DNA of 64,000 bases, taken from contig WNNJ02000909.1 in assembly GCA_012934845.2 (NCBI GenBank), positions 88,790 to 152,789 on the forward strand, read 5' to 3'. Position 1 is the first letter of the stretch; every line of letters starts with the position of its first letter. A program made the translations under genes and the position numbers. Of the stretch, positions 11,160 through 23,389 are shown in pieces. The notes under the pieces were generated by a model. The model ran no database searches, had not been told where the DNA came from, and saw only the letters and a program-made list of their open reading frames with translations. The DNA is from Pomphorhynchus laevis. Lineage: Eukaryota > Acanthocephala > Palaeacanthocephala > Echinorhynchida > Pomphorhynchidae.

Positions 11160-11805
11160 AATAGTGGCCCAATTATAGCTGACTTATTTTTAAGCTTAAT
11201 ATAATATGAATATTTTCATAATTGTTTAAAAAATAAATCTAAATTATATAAATATATAAAATATATGTTTCAAAATTATGTGATATTATACGTACATTAA
11301 ACTAATAAGAAATAAAATAATAATTTTTATTCGAAGAGCGATCAATCTTATCTAGACTGATAATAAACAATAATATCAATCCACATATTATCAATGTGTA
11401 TTTAATTTTAATAATTTTTATTCAATGAGCGAAACAAATCAGCCTTATTTTTAACAAAATAAGAAGGTATATATTTTGATATAAACATTAAATTAGCATC
11501 AATTAAAACTTTTGTTAATTTATATCGTAAAAATGACATATTTAAATTTACAAGAAACATTTTTGCATGAGCATTTATGCATACCATATAATATAAAATA
11601 TAATACATTAAATAATGAAATTTTAAGAATTGCAACAATATGTAATGATATTGGCTTTCTTCAAAATCATTTAAATAATTTAATAGATACATATTTTAAA
11701 CTAGGTTACTATAAAAATAACATCAAGCAGAAAATAGTAAAATATATAAATCAACACAATAATATAAAGAATAAACTTAAACTCTTAAGTGGCAAAAAGG
11801 TATAA
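11160..11805 (+). mobile_element. PLE fragment (RT), broken
   Basis: Plus-strand PLE sequence: the AGTGGCCCAATTATAGCTGA segment (the SPIIADL motif region) is followed by the RT tail. The tail includes an open stretch ending near 11805 that encodes RIATICNDIGFLQNHLNNLI and a thumb-like GYYKNNIKQKIVKYINQHNN. This copy preserves the thumb region best. It is truncated and rearranged. Confidence 0.7.
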
Positions 11806-11814
11806 AAAGGTATG

Positions 11815-13123
11815 AAATATGTTTCGATATATTGATGATATATGTATTTAATTCTAATAATTTTTATTCAATTAGTGAACAAATTTATCCAGAAAGCTAT
11901 ATTCTTAACAAAACCAATATTAATGATAAAGAAGGTGTATATCTAGATATGAACATTAAATTAACATTAACTAAAACTACTATTAATTTATATCGTAAAG
12001 ATGACATATTTAAATTTACAAGAAACATATTTTTGCATGAGCATTCATGCATACCATATAATATAAAATATAATACATCAAATAATGAAATTTTAAGAAT
12101 TGCCATAATATGTTGATATTGCCTGTCGTCAAAATCATTTAAATAATTTAATAGATACATATTTTAAATTAAGTTACTGTAAATATTATCAAACAAAATA
12201 TAAATCAACAAAATATTTCTGAAAATAAATTTAATTAGCTATTTAATTTAGTTATTGATGAAAAAATTGTAAATAGAGAAAATACGTCAGTATTATGTAT
12301 TTAAGCGCTGCTAGTAAATATTTTTTTATTACAAAAAAGTATTAAAATATTAAATTTATAATATATTAATTAGCAAAATAATATTTAAATAATATTTAAA
12401 TATAATATTTAAAAAATTTTATATTATTTAAATATTTGTAATATTTAAATATAATATTTAATATTAGCAAAATAATATTTAAAATATGGATGAATATTTA
12501 TTTGATATGGATGAATATTTATTTAATACAAAAAAGTATTAAAATATTAAATTTACAATATATAAATCAACAAAATAATGGTAAAAATATATTTAAACTA
12601 TAGAGCAAAAAAATATGGATGAATAATAAACAAAATGTTTTGTATTTGAATAAGGTATAATGAATAATTCTGGCAAGTATCAATACATGAATTTTATGAT
12701 AAGTTTTGCAGAATACGGATCCCTATACACGACAGAGGACCATGTTGTGTATAATATTAAAGCAATCAATCGTGTTCGTCGATGAGTCATGTTTTCGAAT
12801 GCCCTAATATGTAGTTTTCGTTAATGAAAGTAGACAAACTCGTGATATACATTTGAAAGTGAGCGTAATGAAAATTTTATTAATCAACGAACGCTCTTGA
12901 TTTAACGACCATCCTGACTTTGTCAATGTCAGTTCCAAAGATCTGGGCTATACAGTTGCGTTTGTTTTTAAAATGATTTATACAAATTGTAATTATAGAT
13001 GTTTATATATCAATAATTATACCCCAAAGCCAAAAGGCAGTATTAAGATTAATAAAGCTCTTCATTAGAATAAGATACTAGATGATCAAATTTCATAAAA
13101 GACGAATACGCCATTAGCGTGTA
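11815..13123 (+). mobile_element. PLE RT end plus repeat R, copy 2
   Basis: It starts at the RT catalytic motif region (FRYIDDI-type, TTTCGATATATTGATGATAT), runs through the end of the RT, then AT-rich DNA and repeat R. Nearly every base matches 16722-17932 at an offset of about 4810, so the two are a recent duplication. It stops abruptly in the terminal hairpin (CCATTAGCGTGTA), where it joins an inverted LINE through self-templated filler. The copy is not a complete element. Confidence 0.8.
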
Positions 13124-13132
13124 GTACCAGTA

Positions 13133-14400
13133 CCATTGAGTCTGGTACTGGTATGAGTAACGGTTCAATAGTAACACTGGCATACACATCACGAAGTGCT
13201 ACTGCGATCTTGTCTCTTATTGTGTTATGTCGTATAAATGGTATTCCACCAACTTGACATGAGAGTGCGTGTGTGATATTGAAGTTCTGTCCACAAATAC
13301 ATTTTGATGGAGTGTTTACTGGTTTCCATCCATATCTTGCTGATATCACGTCCTGGAATTGTTGCTTCGATAAGTATCGACCAGTTTGTGTAGCGGGATA
13401 AGCACTGAGCCATAACGAGGTTCCAGAATTATTAGTGATATGTTTGATATTCTCCTTTTCTATACTTGTTAATTCATTTAATACTTGCATTTGTATTTCT
13501 TTAAACAGCAATTGTTTTTCCTCCTTTATTTGCAGGGCGATTTGAGACTGACTATTTTCCCATTGTGAGCAATCTAGGTCGTTCATTGGTGCACACATTC
13601 GTAGTGAAGATGTGTATTCTTCTAACGTGTTTGAGCTAGATTTATTCACTCCCAATCCACCTAGTTTAATTGGTAGCTGAACAATTGTATCTCGGAGGCA
13701 GGAATATAGCCTCCGAGAAAAGTGTATCTAGGTGACCCTCCTTCCATAATTGCAGACGGCGAGTGAGTGTTTTTCTTATAATACTTACTTTATTCGAACT
13801 GATCATTTGTAGTAAAAGATGAGATAGGATAGTTATCATCTTTAAAGCTGTACATGCTTTTGTTGAATTTGAATTGAATTCCTCCAGAAGATCAGATATT
13901 ATCGAGATAATCTGCTTTGTATTGTTGCATTTTGGTAAGTGTATTAAGTTTGGCTTACAGTGGATTACAATGTCGTATATTGTGTCTAGTGTAATATATT
14001 CACTGGGCCTTTCCGGATTTACATAGTCTGTAGAATCGCGCGATCTGTGTTGTGATGCAGGATGTTGTCCATCATTTGAAACTTGATCGTGTAATTTGAC
14101 ATTAGTATTTGTCGGTTGAGCAGCGTTATGCGATGGTTGTATACTAGGCTGTGTAACACATATTCTATTACAACAGTTCAAAGCCGAACAATTTATACGA
14201 GGCTTTCTTGCTCGCGCGCACTTGCAACCCTTGCATTTCGCTGCTTGGCCGTTGCACGTACAGCATCTCGCGATGCTTGCCGGTTGACCTCTTGGTACGA
14301 TATTTCTGCTTTCCTTGTATATTATTTATTGTAAGTAGTTATTAGTTAGCAGCTGGTAAACCACAACGCGATATTTCGTCAATTTGCCAACCGGATTGTA
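13133..14400 (-). mobile_element. RelA LINE copy 1, truncated at 3' end, RT deleted
   Basis: On the minus strand, the N-terminal part (13666-14181) encodes the end of the Cys-rich domain and a linker. The C-terminal part (13086-13655) encodes SGTSLWLSAYPATQ, the CCHC finger CICGQNFNITHALSCQ and RHNTIRDKI. These are hallmarks of LINEs with an R2-type restriction-like endonuclease. The entire RT is missing between them, sharing the exact junction of copy 2. The start ATG seen in the other copies (CATGCC) is altered to GTACC. The 3' end, with the endonuclease Asp region, is lost at 13133. Non-functional. Confidence 0.85.
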
Positions 14401-15700
14401 TGTAATTTGTGTATAGAACTTAATATAACCAAGACAAATTTCAATTGGAAAGTCGATTGTATGTTTGTTAAAAACCAAACATTTTTTTTATTAAACCTAA
14501 CTTGTTTTAATAACAATTATATTATAATAATATTAATATTATATCCTTGTAAAATAATAAAAATGTTGATATTTTTATTTTCTATATAAATTAAATCAGT
14601 TAACCGATTAAAAATAAATATTTATATTTTAAATATAAATTTTTGTTTATTAATAAATCGAGGTATCTTTAGTTTTTTAAATAAAAAATTAAGATAAATT
14701 TTGACATAAAATGTCAAAAACAGCATGAAACCATAAAGAACCTTTATTTTTTATATTAGAGTGTTGATTTATATTTTTTACTATTTTCTGTTTGATGGTA
14801 TTTTTATAGTAACCTAGAATTAAATTATTTAAATTATTTAAATAATTTTAAAGAAAACCAATATCGTTACAAATTGTTGCAATTCTTAAAATTTTATTAT
14901 TTAATGTATTATATTTTATATTATATGGTACGCATGAATGTTCATGCAAAACTGGTTTTGTAAATTTTAATATGTCATCTTCAACATATAAATTAAAAGT
15001 GGTTTTAATTTTTTGTTAATTTAATATATTATATCTCTAGATATATACCTTCTTTATCATTAATATTGGTTTTATTAAGAATATGGCTACATGGATAAAT
15101 TTGTTCGTTATTGGATAAAAATTATCAGAGTAAAATACAATAAAATACCTCTAATTCTTATTCTGATGCAACGTCTGTTATTTATTAGTGAAATTCAAAA
15201 AAAAATGACGTATTTTTAAATTTCTATTTTTATTTTAACTTGATTTAAATTATAGAAAATCTAAAAACAATTATTAATTTTATTATATAAGTATTAAATT
15301 TTGATTAAGCATTATTATGTTTTGTTTATTTTATAATTATAAATATGTATTATATATAAATACATAAATATCAGAAATATTTTGTTGATTTATATATTTA
15401 AATATTTTATGTTTAATTTCATTTTTATAGTAACCTAGTTTAAAATATGCATCTATTAAACTATTAAGAAGATTTTGAAAGCCAATATCATTACATCATG
15501 GCAGTTCTTAAAATTTTATTATTTAATGTAATATATTTTATATTATATGGTGTGCATTAATGCCCATGAAAAAGAAACATGTTTTTTTTTGTAGATTTGA
15601 ATATCGTCATACAAATATCGTCATCTTTAAGATATAAATTAAAAGTAGTTTTAATTGATATAAATTTAATATTCATATATACCTTCTTTATCAGCTAATT
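14400..15700 (-). mobile_element. Two minus-strand PLE fragments in block A
   Basis: Minus-strand RT-tail fragments lie at about 14740-15140 and 15370-15690, each recognisable by TATGCATTAATG/CATGAATG-type sequence and the ACCTTCTTTATCA run. They lie head to head with the plus-strand PLE that follows. The same arrangement recurs at 30640-31600 and 38980-39940. All are broken copies. Confidence 0.7.
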
Positions 15701-15739
15701 AATAATGGAATCTCGAATATATCTAAGATAAACATTTGG

Positions 15740-17130
15740 AAAGATTATATTTGATAAAATTAAAAATAAAATGAAAATAACAAACAATTACAAAAGGAAA
15801 GATAAAATTAATAAAGATATGTATACAGAACTTACTAAATTAAAGGATAACTGTAAAATAACAACTATTGATAAAGCTAGTAATAACTTTGTCTTCATAT
15901 GCAAATAGCTTTCTTTTGATATACTAATGAAATAGGTTAATTCTAATGATTTAAATGTAAGTCCAACATATGAACGTAGTGAGTTGAGTTTTGAAACAAT
16001 TATTATGAGTCACTGTTCTATAATGGATTAAAAGGGTTTAAAGGTTGAATCAGATAATAAAACTATACCTATATTATATTGGAATCAATAATTACATAAA
16101 AATTCAATTAAACCTAGGTTCATACGTAGTGCGTTTAAATGTACATTAAAATAACTTTCTGTCTATATGAATAAAATACTTAAAGTAATCAAAGCACACT
16201 TTATAAAATATTGTAATGTAATCGAAATTAATACTGGTATAAAACAACACTATTTCAGTATTAACTCTACAAAAGAATTAAAAAAAAGACAAGGAATAAA
16301 TTTTCAAAATATAAATACATACGATTTTAGTACGTTTATACAAATCTAGATTTAGTAGATATTAAAGAAGCGTTAGTAAAATTAATTAATCTTGTATTCG
16401 GAAAAAGGTATACATGAATAAAATTGAATTAATAGAATCCTTAAATATTTTGATAAATCAAAATTATTTAAAAGTAGGGACATCTATATTTAGACAAGTA
16501 AAAGGTGTTCCAATGGGTGGTAATAGTAGTCCAATTATAGCTGACTTGTTTTTAAGCTTTATAGAATATGAATTTGTTCATAACTGTGTAAAAACTAAAT
16601 CTAAACAATATAAATATATGAAATATATATTTCGATACATTGATGATATATGTGCATTTAATTCTAATAATTTTTATTCAATTAGTGAACTTATTTATCC
16701 AGAAAGCCTTATTTTTAACAAAACCAATATTAATGATAAAGAAGGTGTATATCTAGATATGAACATTAAATTAACATTAACTAAAACTACTATTAATTTA
16801 TATCGTAAAGATGACATATTTAAATTTACAAGAAACATATTTTTGCATGAGCATTCATGCATACCATATAATATAAAATATAATACATCAAATAATGAAA
16901 TTTTAAGAATTGCCATAATATGTTGATATTGCCTGTCGTCAAAATCATTTAAATAATTTAATAGATACATATTTTAAATTAAGTTACTGTAAATATTATC
17001 AAACAAAATATAAATCAACAAAATATTTCTGAAAATAAATTTAATTAGCTATTTAATTTAGTTATTGATGAAAAAATTGTAAATAGAGAAAATACGTCAG
17101 TATTATGTATTTAAGCGCTGCTAGTAAATA
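15740..17130 (+). mobile_element. PLE reverse-transcriptase copy in block A, broken
   Basis: Plus-strand PLE in order: an N-terminal RT part with TTIDKASNNFVFICK (the PLE DKA-type motif) near 15860; PILYW...LHKN...KPRFIRSAFKC near 16070-16140; a motif A of YDFSTFIQ/LYTNLD type near 16320; then an open stretch at 16414-16926 with FRQVKGVPMGGNSSPIIADL and the catalytic FRYIDDI. GVPMGxxxSP and YIDDI are diagnostic of Penelope-like RTs. No GIY-YIG endonuclease follows. The element has several breaks and is a fossil. Confidence 0.85.
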
Positions 17131-17329
17131 TTTTTTTATTACAAAAAAGTATCAAAATATTAAATTTATAATATATTAATTAGCAAAATAATATTTAAAT
17201 AATATTTAAATATAATATTTAAAAAATTTTATATTATTTAAATATTTGTAGTATTTAAATATAATATTTAATATTAGCAAAATAATATTTAAAATATGGA
17301 TGAATATTTATTTGATATGGATGAATATT

Positions 17330-18260
17330 TATTTAATACAAAAAAGTATTAAAATATTAAATTTATAATATATAAATCAACAAAATAATGGTAAAAATAT
17401 TTTTAAACTATAGAGCAAAAAAATATGGATGAATAATAAACAAAATGTTTTGTATTTGAATAAGGTATAATGAATAAGTTCTGGCGTGTATCAATACATG
17501 AATTTTATGATAAGTTTTGCAGAATACGGATCCCTATACACGACAGAGGACCATGTTGTGTATAATATTAAAGCAATCAATCGTGTTCGTCGATGAGTCA
17601 TGTTTTCGAATGCCCAAATATGTAGTTTTCGTTCATGAAAGTAGACAAACTCGTGATATACATTTGAAAGTGAGCGTAATGAAAATTTTATTAATCAACG
17701 AACGCTCTTGATTTAACGACCATCCTGACTTTGTCAATGTCAGTTCCAAAGATCTGGGCTATACAGTTGCGTTTGTTTTTAAAATGATTTATACAAATTG
17801 TAATTATAGATGTTTATATATCAATAATTATACCCCAAAGCCAAAAGGCAGAATTAAGATTAATAAAGCTCTTCATTAGAATAAGATACTAGATGATCAA
17901 ATTTCATCAAAGACGAATACGCCATTAGCGTGTATTTGGCCCCGCTGTTCTGTTTGGTCAAGGAACAAAGGTCGAAACCTGATAGCAATGCAGTTCCTCC
18001 TGATAACCTCTATTCCTTATATATAAGGAATATTATTTATTATACATAATATATTATTTATTAGTCAGCATAACATGTTAACTATAAAAAGTTTAATTTA
18101 TTGGAAATTAAATGTAAAAATATCGAAATTTTTATGATTTTACAGGGACATAAGAAATTTAAATAAAACTAACTTCAAATACATCGTATATTATAATATT
18201 TCATTATTAAAATAATAATTAAACCTGATATAATAGCAGTTCTAATTGATGACCTCTATT
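17330..18260 (+). repeat. Repeat R plus PLE terminal module, copy 3
   Basis: It is nearly identical to 5690-6620 and, as far as that copy reaches, to 12525-13123. It contains a 64-codon open frame on alternative start TTG (17517-17711) that is interrupted in the other copies, so I do not treat it as a gene. It ends with the paired hairpins ATACGCCATTAGCGTGTAT and AAACCTGATAGC...CTCTATTCC. Confidence 0.75.
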
Positions 18261-18274
18261 CCTTATTAGAATAC

Positions 18275-18750
18275 ATCATATTTTATCAACATCAATTCCA
18301 AAAAACTGGATTATACAGTTATGTTTATGCCTGTAAGGTTATTTATACAAATTGTAATTATTGATGTTTATACATCAATAATTATACCCTAAAGTCCAAA
18401 ATCATAATTAAAGTGAATAAAGCACTTCATTAGAATAAGATACTTGATGATCAAATTTCATCAAAGAAATACGCCATTAGCGTTTATTTAGCCCAGCTGC
18501 TATGCTAAGCCGAGGAATAGGGCCTAGGCATAATAGCAGTTCCTATTGATGAACTCTAATCCTTATTCTGACACATCGTATATTATTTATTAGTCAATTC
18601 ATAAAAATAACGTTTATTTTAAATTTAAATTTTTTATTTTAACTTGATATAAATTATAAAAAATCTTAAAACAATTATTAATTTTATTATTTAATTATTT
18701 AATTTTGATTATAAAAATAATAATAAATTTTATAGATTTAATTTTAACCT
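18275..18750 (+). repeat. Diverged terminal module directly behind copy 3
   Basis: It repeats the last part of R in a more diverged form (TTATACATCAATAATTATAC, AATACGCCATTAGCGTTTAT, GAGGAATAGGGCC). It sits in tandem with the preceding copy, as terminal repeats of PLEs often do. The first hairpin keeps pairing although bases differ. Confidence 0.65.
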
Positions 18751-18759
18751 TTAAAAATT

Positions 18760-20040
18760 AACCGAAATTAATAATAAACCGAGAATTTATATTTTGCTAT
18801 TGTTATATTACATAGTACTCTACACCGGCTTGCTTTTAGAAACAAGGTTATAATTTCTCTCTAAGAATTTCGCATTCTATTGAATAGATGCATGGATCTC
18901 GTGGTAAATATTAAATTTATTAATAAATATAAAATAAATAAAAAGCACGAAAGAACTTGTTGTACTAAAAATATTAATGATTTTTATTTTAAATTTCAAT
19001 TTTAAATTTTAACTTAATATAAATATAAATTGTATAAAATCTCATATAATGATTTATTATTTATTTTTAATTATATAAAGTATTAAATACGGTGACTCAT
19101 TTGTCTGATATGATTAATTAAAATCATTCCTGATTTATTTTTAATCAACACGTCATTTAATTATTAATAATTAAAAAATATTATTTTATAATATTTTCAT
19201 TTTCTATTAATTTCTTCAATGAGAACAAACTTTATTGTGTGTTTATGATTATGCTTTCGCTCGCAGCAGACAATATAAAAATAAAGTTATGTTTTTTATC
19301 CTGCTCTAAAATGCTAAATAATTAAAAAATATATATAATTAAAAACTTATTTAATATTATTTTATAATTTTGTATGCATAAAATTCGAAGTAGAGAAATT
19401 CTAATTGAAATTGATTTAGTTAGTTGATCTTATTTATTGTAAAACTTTATAATATCTGGCTTTTTAGGAGATAAAGTGATTTGAACTTTAGCTATTCTTT
19501 CTCAGCAATATTAATATTTCTCAGCAAATGATATATCAATAAATAGTAGATTACACTATATGCCAGCAGGTAACGAATGGTGGCATTGTAAATAATCATC
19601 AAATGATTTGGTCCAACTTTTTAAAACTACAAAATAAAGAATAGCATGTTAGAGCATTTTTGACAACTGCCTTATCAAATTAGATGGTCTAAGTCTGAGT
19701 TTATCATCTTAGTCTGAACATAAGCACAGTGCTGCTTTAAAATTCAGGCGAAATAAGATTTTGGGCAATTGATGTTTCCAACCATTACATAAAGGTAAAT
19801 CATGTAATATTTCATAATAGAATTTGTTCATCTTTAAAATATAAAATATGCAATAGAAATAAACGAGACTAACTTATTGTTTTTCAATGCAATCTTTACA
19901 AATTTTGCGTTAATTACTATTTTCAAAATTAAAAGTAAAATTTAATATAATATTTGTAATGAATCAGATTTTAAAATCTTATTAGCTTTACAAAATACCG
20001 TTATTTGCTAAAACAAAATTGAATAAAATGCGTTCATTTA
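18760..20040. other. AT-rich intergenic stretch
   Basis: One short terminal-module tail (about 18985-19110, ending TCATTTGTCTGATATGATTA). Otherwise unremarkable AT-rich DNA without a supported gene. Confidence 0.4.
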
Positions 20041-20049
20041 CTCGTTTTT

Positions 20050-21900
20050 AGCATTGTTAGCATATTATCTGGCTAATTATGGAAAGCCGATTTTTATTCT
20101 GTATCATTTGTACCTTTCCTCAATTTCGACATTTTATCTGTATAATCTAACACTTACCAAACTCCGACTCACCTCCATAAATATTGGTTTATGCTACTCT
20201 CTCCTCTATGTTAGGTCATTTTCCTCAAACTGTCCGCCGTTTTCTTGCCATTGCCGCTCCTATTTTTCGGAACTACCTCATTCTATCCGCTCAGCAGCCA
20301 AACAGTCTCCGTCCCCTTTTTGTTAATTAATAATTGATTTAATTATTCGAACTCTTTAAAACTATCCCACACGCTTTCGCATATCAACATCAAACTCTTG
20401 GCATTGATCATACTTTTGTATCTTTTGCTATCTTTCATTATTGTATTTGTTGTGAAACTATAAATTTGTAATTTAGTGGACTTGCAAGTGCATATAAATA
20501 TCCACAATAGCCTTTTTTAATAAACCTGTACTATTAAGTCATTCTTAAACTTAAATCCACAGAGTATGAGTATGACAAAGTATGAGTCGTTCTCGTATTT
20601 TGTCATGTATGACAAAGTATGAGTCATATTTTGTCATGAATTTTACGTCAAGACTTTGTTTTGTTATTAATTTACTTTCAATTTACTTTGTCATGCATAT
20701 TAGATATCGATTTACCGAGATACTTCTAAAGACATTCTACATTTGATATGTAACACAGATCATTTAAATCGATGCTGCTGGGTATTGTAGAGGTGGATAC
20801 TTTTTACTTTATTCAATTGATTTCAACATCACAATGTGAGATTTTGCATTTGAAACCAATTGCGACATATTCCCTTAAAAACGTCAAGTCCATACACTTC
20901 ATAACATATAATATGCTCATCCAGTATTCTGCCATTGTTTCGTCCGGTACAGCCTTACGATAAAACATCCGAACAACTCGTTATAAAGAAGCAAAGTATC
21001 AAGCATAATTTTTTAAATACTTCTATTTCGAAAAATTATATTTTATTTCAAATAATATTTAATATGATAATATTTAATAATCCACTTATAATATAATCTA
21101 TAGGTGGCTTTACTAAAAGTTGCTTTATACTAGAAACGGCTTTATATAAATGTAAAGCATGCAAATGTGTAAAAGCATATTACAAATCGAGACTATTTAT
21201 TAATATTATCGTTTTGAAACTTTTTCTTATGATATAAATGCACGATATCTTATCAATACTGATGGCAGTTGTCCCTGAATGTCCCTAAAGCGAATATTAT
21301 AAGGTTAGGGACATTCATGGCAATTAAAAGCAATATCTATATTGAAGGAATTAAAGTCTTGTGTATTCAGTTCCATGTAAATTTGTGATTTTCAAAAATT
21401 CCTGCGAAATGCATTTTTTGTTGCGCAGCCTCGTAGCTACATCGATGGTTTTTGCAAAAAATAACGTGAAAACGCATTTCTACCTCCTATCGTTGAATTG
21501 TCTACGAATTTTAAGACATTGACGAGTAAAAAGGCTACAGCAGGAAACATTAGCATAGGCTGCATCTACGCAGATAGACGACATATCGCGATGTGTCCAT
21601 TAATGGAGAGAGATAGAAGTGTCATACACAAGAGAGATGGCGACACAAATTTATCAGCATTTATATACACGAATGATGTGGTAGTAACCGGCATTTAATC
21701 GAATTGGTTTCTTCTCTTCCCCAGGCCGTGTGAAACTAATTTTACGATGACGACAAAGTATATTATTAACATACTGTGACATCGAGAACAGCATAACTAC
21801 ACAATCATATCGAAATCTTCAGTGATGTCAGAAGCTGTTCAAATTAAACCAACAGGCAAGTGAACAACAAGTTTGATTTAAATGTGTTTGAAGTGTGAAT
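20050..21900. other. Mixed-composition region, unassigned
   Basis: Base composition is less AT-biased at 20130-20330 (pyrimidine-rich on plus) and 21400-21850. A 90-codon plus frame (20054-20326) is Ser/Tyr/Leu-rich and rides on the pyrimidine tract; I do not accept it. The sequence 20460-20560 has a TATAAATA box and an AATAAA about 40 bases later, which could be a promoter/polyadenylation pair of an old element. Nothing is firm. Confidence 0.3.
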
Positions 21901-22079
21901 TTATAATCCAACCGTTGAATTCATCAGCAAAAAAAATAAATGCGATTTTAAAAAATGCGTTTTCCTGGATTCGTTATCGTTAGATTTTTTGGACAATAAA
22001 TTAATAAATAAATTTATAAATTATAAATTATAAATTAATTTACAAACTATATTACTTTGATAGAATTTAAAACCGAATA

Positions 22080-22750
22080 AAATACTAAATAATCGAATTT
22101 CATTAGAGGAAATACGTCATTAGCGCGTATTTGACCCCGCTGCTATGCTGGGTCGAGGAATATGGGTGAAAAATACTTGGACTCCGTTGTCTGATCTGAT
22201 TTGCTCTACTGACAAATTATTATTGAACGGTGGACTTTGTTTTCCTCGTAATATAACCACGCTCAGAAATACTGAAACTATTTTTGATACGGCATTATTT
22301 TTCTGCTAATTTTAAAGCAAGTTTGATGATTTTTTCTATTTCTTACAGTTCCTCCTGATGATCTCTTATAATTATGATATAAGAGATCTTATGATACATC
22401 GTCTATTATTTATTAGTCAATTCATAAAAATGACTTTTATTTTATATTTCAATTTTAAATTTTAACTTGATATAAACATAAATTGTATAAAATCTTATAA
22501 TTATTTATTATTTATCTTTATTTTTAATTTATGTTTAGTATAAAATACACAGACTCAGTTATCTGATCTTATTTGCGCTTAAATTTTAAAATTACTTAAA
22601 ATTATAATCTTTAATTTCAAATTTTAAGTGGAAATTAAAATTTTTATTATTTAATTAAAATTATTTTATTTTTAATTATTATTTTTATTTATATATAGTA
22701 TAAAATACGTAGACTCAGTTACCTGATCTGCTGTATTTGATTGAAATCGT
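22080..22750 (+). repeat. PLE terminal modules, two tails
   Basis: It opens with AATACGTCATTAGCGCGTAT and GGGTCGAGGAATATGGG, then a tail (ACTCCGTTGTCTGATCTGAT) matching 4690-4860. Two AT-rich tails follow, each ending TAAAATAC.(C/G)AGACTCAGTTA. The last tail directly precedes the small host exon. Confidence 0.65.
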
Positions 22751-22759
22751 GTCTTTGAT

Positions 22760-23047
22760 TTAACCCCGATTAAGCGCCGATATTATCTTCTGGCAATTAT
22801 CTTCAGATTTGTTTTTACTTTGCTTGCAAGTGTCTAGTAAAATAGCGATTTCATGACAATATGATTTAAGTGAGGATTTTTTTCGTTTTATTGTTCGAAG
22901 AATGGTTAATCGTTCGAAAGCAATTCTGACCAAATTATCCGTATTGTCCTCAGCGTTTACAGGATCCGTATAGCTAGTGATTGCTCGCTTATAATATAGT
23001 TCGATTAGTTGGAGCATTCGCTTTGAGTTTGCATCCAACTCATCAAT
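22760..23047 (-). CDS. Last exon of an unidentified host gene
   Basis: On the minus strand an acceptor (TTTTTCTAG) is followed by ATTGATGAGTTGGATGCA and a frame of 95 codons to TAA at 22760. The product begins IDELDANSKRMLQLIELYYK and continues with RLTILRTIKRKKSSLKSYCH and IISALNRG at the end. It is charged, probably helical, and unlike the Ile/Asn-rich chance frames nearby. There is no ATG at the start, so it should be a terminal exon entered in phase 0. Upstream exons were not found. I do not recognise the family. Its last codons are duplicated at about 23540-23570. Confidence 0.5.
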   Translation of the reverse strand: MDELDANSKRMLQLIELYYKRAITSYTDPVNAEDNTDNLVRIAFERLTILRTIKRKKSSLKSYCHEIAILLDTCKQSKNKSEDNCQKIISALNRG

Positions 23048-23389
23048 CTAGAAAAATTTAAATTCATTTTTAACAAAGCTTTAAAAAGATAATAAAAAAC
23101 TATAAAGTTTATTTGTCGAGATTTCACTTTGTTGTTATTACCCGTGTTTGTTCTACTAAAACAATTCAACAAGACATTTGAAATTTAAAAATTAGATGGT
23201 CACAAAATTATATTTTAATATTTTTTATTATCTGGGGATAATTAATGAATAAAAATGGAAATATAAAATCCTTATTGTTAGTTTAGCATATATTTAAAAT
23301 TAATAATAAAATAATAAAAGTAATATTTTATTAAAATTTTATTTTGAATTTTATTAGCTGGGGATAATTAGTGAATTCAATAATTTAAT

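Noticed and set aside
13225-13413. 62-codon frame inside the RelA LINE (also at 29135)
   Set aside because: Same strand as the LINE but a different frame over the CCHC region; duplicated only because the LINE is duplicated.
17517-17711. 64-codon frame in repeat R with VDESCFRMPKY
   Set aside because: Superficially like a transposase DES motif, but the frame begins on a non-ATG codon and is not preserved in the other two copies of the repeat.
20054-20326. 90-codon plus-strand frame
   Set aside because: Follows a pyrimidine-rich tract, giving Ser/Leu/Tyr bias; no domain, start context or duplicate supports it.
20440-20580. Solo LTR-like pattern (TATAAATA then AATAAA)
   Set aside because: No terminal inverted TG/CA boundaries, target duplication or second copy could be seen.
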